A stretch of DNA of 64,000 nucleotides, from positions 124,001 to 188,000 of the forward strand of contig NZ_NJDE01000006.1 in NCBI RefSeq assembly GCF_002205895.1, read 5' to 3'. Below, in pieces: positions 54,042 through 63,066 of this stretch. Each line of letters starts with the position of its first letter. Within the stretch, counting starts at the first letter, position 1. A program made the position numbers and the translations under genes. Origin of the DNA: Saccharibacillus sp. O23. Lineage in GTDB: Bacteria > Bacillota > Bacilli > Paenibacillales > Paenibacillaceae. Under the pieces are notes generated by a model. The model saw only the letters and a program-made list of their open reading frames with translations, did no database searches and was not told where the DNA came from.

Positions 54042-54704
54042 TTGATCAATTTCGAACTCGATCCGAATTTTCGCAAATATCGCAATCGAACGCGGGTGGC
54101 CTTAGAGGGCTTGAACATCGTCGTCGCCAACCGAGCCGGACAGATTCTGCACGAACTGTATTTCGCTTCGCACGGTAAAATCGATTGGAATCAAGCGGAA
54201 GCGGAGAACGGTCCGGTCCGTCTCGATCTGGTCGGGACTTTCGCGGAGCCTGTATCGGAAGAGGTGCTGAAGGTCTGGGGATTGTGGCGGGAATCGCTGC
54301 CGATCCGAACCAACGAATGGGTGTTTTTGGACGAAAATTTGCAAAAAGGCTGGCTGGACGCGGTGCGGTATCGGGTTAATCGCGGCACGTCGGGCATCGG
54401 ACAGACGGCTCCGCCTTTTCGGTTGGATCAGACCGGGGTGAGCAGCGCTGAGAACTTTTTCCTCGCGTTGGGCGAAGCGGTCGTCGGCCCCTGCGGGTAT
54501 TACGGTTGGAACGCGCTAAGTCTGGACGATTTGCTGTGCTGCGAACCCGCTCTCGTGCCTCCTTTCGATCTCGTCCTCGTCGGCGCGAACCCGGATGCTT
54601 CGGACGGATGGAGCAAAAAGATCGGAGACCGGGAAACGGCCGAGCAGCTGAAAGCGTTATCCGAGGAATACGGCGTCCGATTTATCGCGGAAAATCAAGC
54701 GTAG
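54042..54704 (+). CDS. barstar-like immunity protein with extra N-terminal domain
   Basis: A 220-residue protein. The C-terminal 90 residues resemble barstar: a helix (FFLALGEAVVG), the GYYGWNALSLDDLLC segment matching the barstar G-Y-(F/Y)-G-x-N-L-D-A-L-x-D motif, and a final FDLVLVGA strand. Barstar blocks barnase-type RNases. The N-terminal 110 residues are beta-rich and not recognised. The start is TTG 54042 with AAGGAGG ten bases upstream. It lies in a run of small immunity-like genes. The barstar match is by motif only. Confidence 0.6.
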   Translation: MINFELDPNFRKYRNRTRVALEGLNIVVANRAGQILHELYFASHGKIDWNQAEAENGPVRLDLVGTFAEPVSEEVLKVWGLWRESLPIRTNEWVFLDENLQKGWLDAVRYRVNRGTSGIGQTAPPFRLDQTGVSSAENFFLALGEAVVGPCGYYGWNALSLDDLLCCEPALVPPFDLVLVGANPDASDGWSKKIGDRETAEQLKALSEEYGVRFIAENQA

Positions 54705-54757
54705 CAAGAAGCGTGAACGTGATCGATAGCCCGATATTTTCCCTTCCGCAGATGAAT

Positions 54758-54887
54758 GTTGACTTTTTGCTCACTTTTTTGCCCGAAAAGAACGTATTTT
54801 CGGAAAATGCAGTCGTTACGTCAACAATTTTGGCTGTTTTAGCGAAAAAATGCGATTTGTGCGGGGAAATGTGCGCATAAAGTCAAC
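54758..54887 (+). repeat. GTTGAC/GTCAAC degenerate repeats
   Basis: GTTGAC at 54758-54763 and GTCAACAATT at 54820 and 54882 lie in A/T-rich sequence with poly-T and poly-A pieces, giving a loose inverted arrangement. This 408-bp gap (54705-55112) shows no gene. Confidence 0.3.
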
Positions 54888-55112
54888 AATTCCGCAAAAA
54901 AAGCAGAATTCGAGCCGAAATGCTGACCTGACGACAACATTTTGAAAAGGGACATCGAAAAGAGGCCGGTCTGTTTGCACCAAGTCTCCCCTATAGGGCG
55001 ACGAGCCGCGTATTAGCCGTCATTATCTCGCGAAGAACGGCGATCCGCGTGTCTGGCGATCCGGCTGTTGGCGTCCGGCGAATAACGCGTACTCGATAAT
55101 TTGCCGACCCTC

Positions 55113-56351
55113 CTAACTGACATCAGCCTTCTTCTCGCGCAAAGCGACCCATAGCGCTCCCGCCAGTCCGATCGCGGCGAGGGCGGCGCACAGGATCGGC
55201 TCGGGCATCGCCACCCGCCCTCGCAGCACGCCCGAGAACAGAATGTTGTGGAACGAAAAAGCTCGGCTGATCGCCAGCACGGCCAAGCCGGACAGCGCGA
55301 TACCGGTCGGGACGAGCTTGATCAGCATGGTGATCAGATTGGCGCTGAACTTCGCGAGAATAAACGCCAATCCGGCCGAGGCCGCGCACATCAGCACGAT
55401 CATGCCGGCCAACACGAGCGCATATCGGCCGAACGTCATATCGTACAGCCCCATCTCGAAATAGGTGAACGATTGGATCGACGCGTGCGCGTAATCGCCC
55501 ATGCCTGCCGCGATTAACGGAAGGCTGCCGATCACGATCGACAGCAGCGAGACGGCGCAGCCGCTGGCCAGCATCGCCGCTCCTTGAACGAACAGAATGC
55601 GGCGGCCGGTTTGCGATGAATACTGAATCAGATAGATATTCCGCGCCCGGTCCCGAGCGAGCGGAACTCCCGTCAGCAGGAGCGTCGCCGCGATCGCGAA
55701 GACCCCGATCGTCGCCGCGTACATCGAGACGGTCTCGCACAGATCGACGCGGATCAGGCTGTCGTTATGCCGTTTCAGAATCTGCTCGGCGGCTTCGACG
55801 ACAACCGGGCGTTCGTCGCGGGCGATGATCGTTTGCAGGGTCGGCCCGTATTCCGCATAGGCGCTTTCCAGCGCTTCAAGCGTCTGCATTTGAATCTGCG
55901 GCGAAGCGTAGAATTCGTCCAACGTTTGCCCGTCTCGGCGAAGCGATAGCCGGTCCTGCATATCCCCGGCCGCTTCAAGAAATTGCGCGGTTTGTCGATC
56001 GTTCATTCCTTCGGTGCTGCGTTCCGCGAACGCCCGATACTCGCGGTAATCGCGGACGCCGTATTCGGCAAAACGTGGGTCGTCAGCAATCAGCGCGTTC
56101 ATCTCCGATTCGAGCGCCGCTTTTCGGCCCGGAACGTCGTACGCCGCCCATTCTTCCGGTTCCAGCGTATCGCCGTAACGTTCGAACAGCTCGCGCTGAT
56201 GCGATCCGTAGCCGCCGTGCGTTCCGAGACTTTCGTAGCTGTTCAGCAAACCGCGCAGCATGGTGAACCAGACCAGAACCGCGAGAGCGGCGATCAGGAG
56301 CAGAATGCGCGGGTTCCAGATTTTTTTGAGTTCGTGCCGGAATAGGTTCAA
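55113..56351 (-). CDS. ABC-2-like membrane protein, paralogue A
   Basis: A 412-residue permease-like protein. One N-terminal membrane segment (about 17-35) is followed by an extracytoplasmic loop of about 170 residues, then five or six segments from residue 212 to the end. It is paralogous to the next gene upstream (shared ELKKIWN start and RGRVAMPE near the end). It lies last in the operon, after the ABC ATPase and two other permease-like proteins. The large outer loop suggests a substrate or signal sensor in an ABC-2-type exporter. Confidence 0.75.
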   Translation of the reverse strand: MNLFRHELKKIWNPRILLLIAALAVLVWFTMLRGLLNSYESLGTHGGYGSHQRELFERYGDTLEPEEWAAYDVPGRKAALESEMNALIADDPRFAEYGVRDYREYRAFAERSTEGMNDRQTAQFLEAAGDMQDRLSLRRDGQTLDEFYASPQIQMQTLEALESAYAEYGPTLQTIIARDERPVVVEAAEQILKRHNDSLIRVDLCETVSMYAATIGVFAIAATLLLTGVPLARDRARNIYLIQYSSQTGRRILFVQGAAMLASGCAVSLLSIVIGSLPLIAAGMGDYAHASIQSFTYFEMGLYDMTFGRYALVLAGMIVLMCAASAGLAFILAKFSANLITMLIKLVPTGIALSGLAVLAISRAFSFHNILFSGVLRGRVAMPEPILCAALAAIGLAGALWVALREKKADVS

Positions 56352-56390
56352 TGCGTCGTGCTCCTTTTCGTACGATCGTCTATCTCTTTT

Positions 56391-57635
56391 TTACAAAATA
56401 TCCGCTCTCTTCTCCCGCTTCACGACAATCCCCGCCGTCAGCATTCCGACCGCCGCCAAAGCGCCGCACAGCATGACTTCCGGCATGGCGACGCGGCCGT
56501 GCAGAATGCGGTCGAACAAAGGGTTGTAGTATTCGAGCGCTCCGCTGATTGCGAATAAGTAGAGCGCCCAGAACGCCAGTCCTAACGGAACGATCTTAAG
56601 GACCGCCGCCATGATATTCGAACTGAACTTCGCCAGCACGAACGCGAAGCAGGCGGCGGCTATGCTTAGCAGCATACTCATGCCGACGAGCAGCAGGGCA
56701 TACTGCGCGAACGTGATTTCGTAGGGGATCGCGATGCTGCCGTTCACCATAAAAAGCATCGAAACGCCGGCATAGTCGCTTATGTCCGCCGTCAGCAGCG
56801 GAACGGCGCTCACGGCAACCGCGATCAGCGAAAACACGCAGGCGCTGACCCAGACAGCCGCCCACTGCATCCATAAGATCCGGCGGCCTGCCGCGGACGA
56901 ATACTGCAGCAGGTGGATGCCGCGCGCCCGGTCGCGATTCAGCGAAGGCGAGACGAGCAGCAGCGTCGCGAGAATGACGGATACGCCGACTACGGTAAAA
57001 TGCCCGGATACAACTCCGCCCAAGTTATCGGGGACCAAACTGTTATTATGTTTGGCAAGAACTTGCCGGGCAGCTTCTATAAGCACCGGATGTTTTTCGT
57101 ACATGAGGTAATACCCGATGTTGCGTTCGTAATCCGTATACGTAGCGTTTAAATTCCCCAGCATCGTCATTCGGATATAAGGCGAAGCGAACCGTTTTTT
57201 CGGATCGTTCCAAAGATCGTCCAGCGACAACTTGATATCCATTTGCATAGTGATTTCATCAAACGCGGCCCGTTCTTTCTCGTCCATGCTGTCCCTGTTT
57301 TGATCCCGAAAATTTTCGTACCCCGCATAAGTGGAGATGCCGTTCTGCACGAACAGCGGATCTTTGGCGATCCAAGCATCCAACTCGTTTTCCAGCGCCG
57401 CCATTTTCCCCGCAATATCGTAATCGGCCAATTCTTCCGGTTCCAGCGTCGGCCCGTATTTCTCGAACATCTCGCGCTGATAAGGACCGAAATTGCCGCC
57501 GTAATCGCTCACCGTCCGATAAGTCTCCATGTTTCCTTTCAGAATCGAGAACCAGATCAATACCGCGAACCCGGCGATCAAGATCAGCACGCGCCAATTC
57601 CAGATCTTTTTCAACTCGTACAGAAACAGCCTCAA
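56391..57635 (-). CDS. ABC-2-like membrane protein, paralogue B
   Basis: A 414-residue paralogue of the previous protein with the same layout: an N-terminal segment, a loop of about 170 residues, then a bundle of membrane segments. The start is TTG 57635, overlapping the stop of the upstream permease in TTGA, with GGAGGGAG just upstream; the longer frame to 57884 is out-of-frame shadow of that gene. It ends about 40 bases before paralogue A begins. Confidence 0.75.
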   Translation of the reverse strand: MRLFLYELKKIWNWRVLILIAGFAVLIWFSILKGNMETYRTVSDYGGNFGPYQREMFEKYGPTLEPEELADYDIAGKMAALENELDAWIAKDPLFVQNGISTYAGYENFRDQNRDSMDEKERAAFDEITMQMDIKLSLDDLWNDPKKRFASPYIRMTMLGNLNATYTDYERNIGYYLMYEKHPVLIEAARQVLAKHNNSLVPDNLGGVVSGHFTVVGVSVILATLLLVSPSLNRDRARGIHLLQYSSAAGRRILWMQWAAVWVSACVFSLIAVAVSAVPLLTADISDYAGVSMLFMVNGSIAIPYEITFAQYALLLVGMSMLLSIAAACFAFVLAKFSSNIMAAVLKIVPLGLAFWALYLFAISGALEYYNPLFDRILHGRVAMPEVMLCGALAAVGMLTAGIVVKREKRADIL

Positions 57636-58684
57636 TGGATCTCCCTCCTTCTCAGCAGACGGTAAGCCAACCAGGCGGCAGCGGCAAACACGGCGGAATA
57701 CGCGAACAGCCCCAGCGTCTCGAAGTTCGCCCATAACACCTCCGCCCGGCCGTCGGTGAACCAAGTGCCGCTGTTTCTCCACATCCACATCGGATTGAGG
57801 CTCCAAACGCTCTTGAAGATCGAGCCGACCGGCAGCAGAGGAGAACGCGCGATCAGATCGAACGCGGCGAGCAGCAGCACGCATGCGCCGAAAGCGGCGT
57901 AAGCGCTGCGAATCCCGGTCCCGGCGGCGAAGCCGATCAGGCCGCAGCAGAGCGCAAGCCCGAAGCTGATCGCGAGCGCCGCTCCCAGATACTCCGCGAC
58001 CGTCAGATCATGCCACGTGATAAAAGGTTTGCTTTCGCCGAGCGCATGGTCGAAAACGCTGGAGACGTCCGCCCGCCACGGAATCGGAAAATCGAACAAC
58101 ACGAAAAACGTCAGCAGGCTTAATCCGATCACAAACAGACTCAGCGCCGCCGACGTGCTCAGCGCCGCCCAGAGCTTCGCGAGCTGAATTTTCCGCCCGA
58201 TCTTCGAAACGTAAATCAAGCGTTCGGTGCCGCGCATCTGCTCGTAGACGGCAGCCAGCAGAGCGCACAGCAGCGCCAACAGACCGATCTCTTGACTGAC
58301 ATGCTTCAACAATTTGCCGAACAGCAGCACTTCGAGATCGGTCATCCGGCCGCTGAAGTAGACCGGAGGCTTCTCGGCGGAGGCCGCTTTGCGATCGACG
58401 ACGGGCTGAAGCGCTTCGTATTTCGCGCGTACCCGCTCGGCGTTGTCTCCTTCGAGACGATACCAGCGCACGTAACCTTCGGCGATGTCCGCCGTTCGGT
58501 AGCCTTCGAAAATCGAAACCGCCTGAGCGGCGACCGCATCGGAAGGATGCCCGAGCTGATCGTAAGGCGCAAGACTATCGCGTTCGACGAGCAGAAACGT
58601 CAGATTGGCTATGACGCACATCGCGGCCAGAGCGAGCAGAACGGGGGACAGCAGCAGCTTTTTCAGCTCGTGCAGATAGATCAT
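57632..58684 (-). CDS. ABC-2-like permease, third subunit
   Basis: A 350-residue membrane protein starting MIYLHELKKLLLSP, with one N-terminal segment (about 10-32), a loop of about 95 residues, and five to six further segments from residue 135. It shares the short HELKK amphipathic start with the two other permeases but is shorter and more distant. Six bases separate it from the ATPase stop at 58691. It may form the channel core with the paralogous pair. Confidence 0.75.
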   Translation of the reverse strand: MIYLHELKKLLLSPVLLALAAMCVIANLTFLLVERDSLAPYDQLGHPSDAVAAQAVSIFEGYRTADIAEGYVRWYRLEGDNAERVRAKYEALQPVVDRKAASAEKPPVYFSGRMTDLEVLLFGKLLKHVSQEIGLLALLCALLAAVYEQMRGTERLIYVSKIGRKIQLAKLWAALSTSAALSLFVIGLSLLTFFVLFDFPIPWRADVSSVFDHALGESKPFITWHDLTVAEYLGAALAISFGLALCCGLIGFAAGTGIRSAYAAFGACVLLLAAFDLIARSPLLPVGSIFKSVWSLNPMWMWRNSGTWFTDGRAEVLWANFETLGLFAYSAVFAAAAWLAYRLLRRREIH

Positions 58685-58690
58685 AGGCCT

Positions 58691-59551
58691 TCACTCTTCT
58701 TCGTCCCGATAGACGTACAGAAACACGTCTTCGAGATTCGGTTCGACGCTTCGTACCGATCCGGAATCTCCGATGCCGCGTTCGCTGGCGAATCGCGTGA
58801 TCGTCCGTCCGTTCTCCTGCCTTTCGGTCAGCAGCAGACGCGGCGTCTTGATCTGCTCGATGGCGTCCGTTTCGAACACTTTGCCCGACAGCGTTCGGCA
58901 GATCGCGGCCGGCGAATCCTGCGCGAACAGACGACGGTCTTTGATCAAGATCACGCTGCCGGCGATCGTCTCGATATCCGACACGATATGGGTCGAGAGG
59001 ATGACGATCCGGTCTTTGGACAGCGAAGAGATCAGATTGCGGAAACGCACGCGTTCTTTCGGATCGAGTCCGGCCGTCGGCTCGTCGAGAATCAGGATGC
59101 GCGGATCGTTCAGCATGGCCTGCGCGATCCCGACCCGCTGGATCATGCCGCCGGAGAATTTGCGCATCTTTTTGTCCCGTACGTCCGAGAGGCCGACTTG
59201 TTCGATCAGTTCGTCGATCCGCCCCGCGACCTGATCGCGCTTTAGGCATTTGACCGCGGCCATATAGCGCAGAAATTCGCGCGGCGTATGATTGCGGTAA
59301 TAACCGAAATCCTGCGGCAGATAGCCGATGATGTCGCGATAGCTCGCGTCGAGCGCGACAATGTCGTCGCCGTTCCAGAGAATCTCCCCTTTGGTGGGGA
59401 AGATCAGCGTGGCGAGCATCTTGATCAGCGTCGTTTTGCCCGCGCCGTTGGGGGCGAGCAGGGCATAGACGCCTTGCGCGAATTCCAGATCGATCTCTTC
59501 CAGCGCGGCGAAGCTTCCGTATTGTTTGGTCACCCGGTTAAGCGATAGCAT
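58691..59551 (-). CDS. ABC transporter ATP-binding protein
   Basis: A 286-residue ATPase with all motifs: Walker A APNGAGKTT (first Gly of the usual GPNGAGKTT replaced by Ala), Q-loop LPQDFG, signature FSGGMIQRVG, Walker B ILILDEPTAG and the H-loop STHIV. The C-terminal 70 residues are the family extension ending in an acidic DEEE. It belongs to the ABC-2 exporter type, in an operon with three membrane proteins and a sigma factor. The gene overlaps the upstream membrane-protein gene by 14 bases. Confidence 0.95.
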   Translation of the reverse strand: MLSLNRVTKQYGSFAALEEIDLEFAQGVYALLAPNGAGKTTLIKMLATLIFPTKGEILWNGDDIVALDASYRDIIGYLPQDFGYYRNHTPREFLRYMAAVKCLKRDQVAGRIDELIEQVGLSDVRDKKMRKFSGGMIQRVGIAQAMLNDPRILILDEPTAGLDPKERVRFRNLISSLSKDRIVILSTHIVSDIETIAGSVILIKDRRLFAQDSPAAICRTLSGKVFETDAIEQIKTPRLLLTERQENGRTITRFASERGIGDSGSVRSVEPNLEDVFLYVYRDEEE

Positions 59552-60245
59552 AAGATTTGACCTCCCGGAGCATTTTTGAGAGCTGCCACGCGAATAACGC
59601 GGCGCAGACGACGGCGAACGCGAGCGCGGCTCCGGCCGGAATGTTCCGAAGCAGCCGCTCCCATCCCGAGCCTGCGGCGAACATCAAGGCGATATTGCCG
59701 AGCAGCCAGACCGCGGTCAGCGAAGCCGGAATCCAGCCGTTTCGCGTACGGCGCAGCAGCGAGATCGAGAGCGCGGCACAGGCGAACAAAGCGGCCAGGC
59801 AGAGCGAGAACAGCGACAAAAACCCGAATTCGCCCTGCGTGCCGACATAAGCGATCAGCGCGGTGAACACCGTGCCTGCGGCGGAATAAGCCATCATGCG
59901 CAGCGCGGCGATCTGACGGATCGTGTAGCGGCAGGTCTGCTTGATCTCGTATAGACCGCCGAACCGTTCGGCCGTCTCCGCGAAAGACACGGCAAACAGC
60001 AGCAGCAGCGGAGCGATCGTCACCGCGGCCGAAGCGCGGTATTCCGCAGGGGCCAAGATAAACAAAGCCGATGCGAACCCCAGAGAAAGCGCCGCGAAAA
60101 ACAAACCGTATCCCGTGTCCCAGAAAATAAAACGCAATCCCAATTCCCGCAGCATGTTGTAGGCGTGCCGCCCTGCCGTGACCGGCCGGATCAGTCCTTG
60201 ATCGAGAATGGCTTCGATGCTGGCGTTTTTTTGTCGTTCATTCAT
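59538..60245 (-). CDS. six-segment membrane protein between sigma factor and ABC ATPase
   Basis: A 235-residue protein with a cytoplasmic N-terminus of about 40 residues and six membrane segments (about 45-65, 73-90, 115-135, 143-160, 172-190, 200-222). Family not recognised. Its start overlaps the end of the sigma factor gene by eight bases and its end overlaps the ATPase gene. In the comparable B. subtilis sigY-yxlCDEFG operon small membrane proteins between the sigma factor and ABC genes act as anti-sigma factors, so it is a candidate membrane regulator; that is an inference from position. Confidence 0.7.
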   Translation of the reverse strand: MNERQKNASIEAILDQGLIRPVTAGRHAYNMLRELGLRFIFWDTGYGLFFAALSLGFASALFILAPAEYRASAAVTIAPLLLLFAVSFAETAERFGGLYEIKQTCRYTIRQIAALRMMAYSAAGTVFTALIAYVGTQGEFGFLSLFSLCLAALFACAALSISLLRRTRNGWIPASLTAVWLLGNIALMFAAGSGWERLLRNIPAGAALAFAVVCAALFAWQLSKMLREVKSYAIA

Positions 60246-60786
60246 GGTCTTCGAACTCCTTTCCGAGTTTGTGGATCAGTCGGTAATATCGCGATTTGAC
60301 GCTGCTTTCCGCGAGATCGACCATCTCGGCGATCTCGCGGAACGTATACCCGCCGAACAGATGCAGCCGGAAGATCTTCTGAGTGTCCGGCGGCAGTCCG
60401 CCCACGAACGCGAAGACTTCTTCGACGAACTCGTTGTTTTCGAGCAATCGGGTGAAGTCCGTGTCGTCGATCGGCTCGAGTTCGTCCAGCGTCATCGTGA
60501 GCGATCGGTTGCGGTAAGACCGCGAACGATACCAGTCGATCAGTTTATTGGACGCGATACGGTATAACCAAGTGCGGAAGCTCGCGCCGCCTCGCGCGTC
60601 GTAATGCCCGATCGAGCGCAGCACGGAGATGAAGACTTCCTGCGTCAGATCGAGCGCGATCTCGTCGTCGGGAACCTGTTTGCGTATAAAACGGTAGATC
60701 TCGTCGTAATAAAGCCGCACCAGACGGTCGGCCGCGGCCCGATCGCCGCTTCTTCGAATCCGTTTGATGAGGCGCAGCTCGTTCAA
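60238..60786 (-). CDS. ECF-type RNA polymerase sigma factor
   Basis: A 182-residue sigma-70 family ECF factor. Region 2 (about 20-90) contains YYDEIYRFI, DLTQEVFISVL and TWLYRIASNKLIDWYRSR; region 4 (about 120-180) contains LPPDTQKIFRLHLFGGYTFREIAEM followed by SSVKSRYYR, the DNA-recognition helix. The start is TTG 60786 with AAAGGAGG eight bases before it; the upstream frame is shadow. It is the first gene of the sigma/membrane/ABC operon and probably controls it. No typical ECF promoter could be fixed with confidence. Confidence 0.9.
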   Translation of the reverse strand: MNELRLIKRIRRSGDRAAADRLVRLYYDEIYRFIRKQVPDDEIALDLTQEVFISVLRSIGHYDARGGASFRTWLYRIASNKLIDWYRSRSYRNRSLTMTLDELEPIDDTDFTRLLENNEFVEEVFAFVGGLPPDTQKIFRLHLFGGYTFREIAEMVDLAESSVKSRYYRLIHKLGKEFEDHE

Positions 60787-60870
60787 CCGCCCAACCTCCT
60801 TTTGTCGTTCTAGGGGTAAAAATATCGTGGTCAACGTAATAGTCGAGCGCGTCCGCGAAATAGTTTCAGA

Positions 60871-61206
60871 GGCGCAGCCAAAGATTCCGCCGCGAGCGGA
60901 AGCGATTCCGGCACCAAGCAGGAAGCTTCGTCCGATCAACCGGCGACGATCAACCTGTTTACGGCTTCGCCGGAATGCACGGATGCTTTTAACGCCTATA
61001 TCGAAGAATACAAGAAGGTTAAGCCGAACGTCACGATCAACCTCGAAATCGTGCACGCCGATTACAGCGCCGATCTGACGAACGCCGTGCGCTCCAATAC
61101 GAGTTCTTCCGACGGCAAAGTGCTGTTCGAGAAAGCGGGCATTACCGAACCGCCGAAGACCGTTCTCCGATCAGTGGTCGGAGCCGGTTTTCGGTTTTTT
61201 GCTTAA
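60871..61206 (+). pseudogene. remnant of a sugar-binding lipoprotein gene
   Basis: The plus-strand frame from 60871 reads the mature start of a family 1 extracellular solute-binding protein: a Ser/Gly/Ala/Asp spacer, TINLFTASPE, AYIEEYKKVKPNVTINLEI, SADLTNAVRSN, then directly GKVLFEKAGITEPPKT. In intact homologues about 100 residues lie between those last two blocks, so an in-frame deletion is visible. The signal peptide and lipobox are missing upstream and the body is missing downstream. The frame ends at TAA 61204-61206. No start codon with a ribosome site precedes it. Confidence 0.75.
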
Positions 61207-61351
61207 AGATTCGTAAACGCCCGGTCAATTCTTGCATCTCGGCGCGTCGCTTGCGCGACAACTGTGTATCTTTTCTATAACGTCCCATATTACGGAAAAT
61301 AGAGAAGGGATGGAGAGAGAGGTACTGGTCGTTCGGAAAGGAGTCGGCAGG

Positions 61352-62071
61352 ATGGAAGAAGCATCGGATCGGTTCTCGCCGGAAGCGCAGGCCGCGTTCG
61401 AACGGCTGCTGCGCATGCAAAAATGCGAAGAAGCGTTCGATTTCGCCTTCGTCGAGCGCTGCTCGCACGATTCGGAGTCGCTGATTCGGTGCGAAGCGGC
61501 CGCGGCGCTGGGCATCGACAGATGCGGCGAAGGGGAACGGATTCTGATTCGTTTGACCGACGATCCGAATCATCTGGTGCGGACCGAGGCTTGCGAGTCG
61601 CTCGCCTGGTACGAATCGGAAAAGGTGCTGCGCGTGCTGGAGCGGAAAATTCGGCGAGACCGTTCGGTCATGGTGCGCGCTTATGCGGTGTCCGTTTACG
61701 GCGATGTCGTACAGGCGCTCGGCCGATCGCGGGAAGAAGCGGCCGTTTTTCTGGAAAGCCGTCTGCTTCGCGAACGCTCGTCATGGGGAAGGCTGGCTTG
61801 GGCGGAAGTGCTGTACAAGTTCGGCCGGGAAACGTATTTGAACGAACTGTTGAACGGCCTCGAGCTGCCCGACCTAAGTTCGCGCTGCATGGCCGGAAAC
61901 GGTTTGCGGGAAGTCGTGAATGTCGGCAACTGTCGGAAGATTCGAACGGCCGCGCTCGACTGGCTGGGCCGGGAGTCGGCGGCTTCTTCGGTCGAAATCG
62001 CGGTAAAACTGATCGAGACGTGTATCGAAACCGAATACGGAGCGAAACCCCAAGGAGGTCTGATTCCATGA
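61352..62071 (+). CDS. HEAT-repeat protein, 239 aa
   Basis: A 239-residue all-helical protein with five or six HEAT-like repeats of about 33 residues (SLIRCEAAAALGI, HLVRTEACESLAW, VMVRAYAVSVYGD). The ATG at 61352 has AAAGGAG eight bases upstream. Its TGA overlaps the next ATG in ATGA. HEAT proteins of this size recur in the 51-54 kb cluster too; an immunity or adaptor role is likely but unproved. Confidence 0.8.
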   Translation: MEEASDRFSPEAQAAFERLLRMQKCEEAFDFAFVERCSHDSESLIRCEAAAALGIDRCGEGERILIRLTDDPNHLVRTEACESLAWYESEKVLRVLERKIRRDRSVMVRAYAVSVYGDVVQALGRSREEAAVFLESRLLRERSSWGRLAWAEVLYKFGRETYLNELLNGLELPDLSSRCMAGNGLREVVNVGNCRKIRTAALDWLGRESAASSVEIAVKLIETCIETEYGAKPQGGLIP

Positions 62072-62799
62072 TTCAGGATGCCATGAACAAACGCCTGATC
62101 CCTTACCTGCGCGAGCACGGTTACGAACCGCAGAAGAAGGACCTGAACGATGCTTGGCCGTTTCTGAAGGAAGGCAAACCGCGCAGCCGGTCGATCGAGA
62201 TCTCGCAAGGCCTGCAGGACGAGCATCTGATCGGCATGCAGGCTTACGTGGAAGGCTATTATCCGGGCAAGCCGGGCATCGAGTTCGTACGGTTCGACAG
62301 CGAAGACGAATTGGAAGAGATCTTGGACCGTTTTGTGGAGAAACTCGACCAAGAGCTGCTGCCGAAGATGGAAGAAGAAGCGCAGCGGCCGTATTATCAG
62401 CCGAGCGAAGCATTGAGCGAGAAGATTCTGAACGAATACCGGGAATGCGCGGACAAGCTGCGGGAACAGACGAACATCGACGACGGCGAGCCGGATACGC
62501 GCGAAGCGATTCGGCGGTTGGAGAACTGGCTGCGCGAGAAACGCAAACAGAGCGAACTGCCGAACGAAGACGATATCTGCATGGCCTGCTCGTATCTGAT
62601 CGAACGGTTGGACCGCGATTTCGAGTTCAAGCTCAGTCTGGACTCCGGCGGCCGCGGACCGCTGATCGACCAAGTCAGCGGCAAAGACGAGACGCTGCAT
62701 CTGCCGCTCGGCGCGGTCGTCTGGTTCTGGAACGAGATGGATCGCGAAGAGAGCCTGCTGCCGGTCATGTACGAGACGATCTCGGAGCAGCACGACTGA
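62068..62799 (+). CDS. acidic protein of unknown function, paired with HEAT gene
   Basis: A 243-residue soluble acidic protein, not assigned to a family. An N-terminal part (about 1-75) with DLNDAWPFLKEGKP and an IQGLQDEHL-like segment, followed by long Glu-rich helices (about 80-165), may resemble DUF4304/SUKH-type immunity proteins, but the match is weak. The ATG at 62068 overlaps the HEAT stop in ATGA, with AAGGAGG before it. The pair is probably a two-gene immunity or adaptor unit. Confidence 0.68.
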   Translation: MIQDAMNKRLIPYLREHGYEPQKKDLNDAWPFLKEGKPRSRSIEISQGLQDEHLIGMQAYVEGYYPGKPGIEFVRFDSEDELEEILDRFVEKLDQELLPKMEEEAQRPYYQPSEALSEKILNEYRECADKLREQTNIDDGEPDTREAIRRLENWLREKRKQSELPNEDDICMACSYLIERLDRDFEFKLSLDSGGRGPLIDQVSGKDETLHLPLGAVVWFWNEMDREESLLPVMYETISEQHD

Positions 62800-62931
62800 T
62801 CGGACGGGCGAACCGAAGCGCCCGCGGCTTCGTGTCGGGCAAGCCGCAGGCATGAATCGGACATAGCCGAGCGAAAGGAGCCGGATTAGGATAGGCGGCG
62901 CGGTAATCTTCCATCCTATCGGCGTCTCGGC

Positions 62932-62967
62932 AAAAAAGCGACTCCGCGCGTATGCGCGGGGGCGCTT
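62932..62967 (-). terminator. leftward terminator-like hairpin
   Basis: AAGCG and CGCTT enclose CCGCGC/GCGCGG; read on the minus strand a run of six T follows. It lies about 340 bp downstream of the disrupted GNAT gene. Confidence 0.5.
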
Positions 62968-63066
62968 CTATGTGTCCGGAAATTCCGATTCGCTGCACGC
63001 AGCCGCTGCGATTTCGTTCGCATCGACCCGAACCCAATCGAATCGACGCGAACCGCCCTCCGGTTT

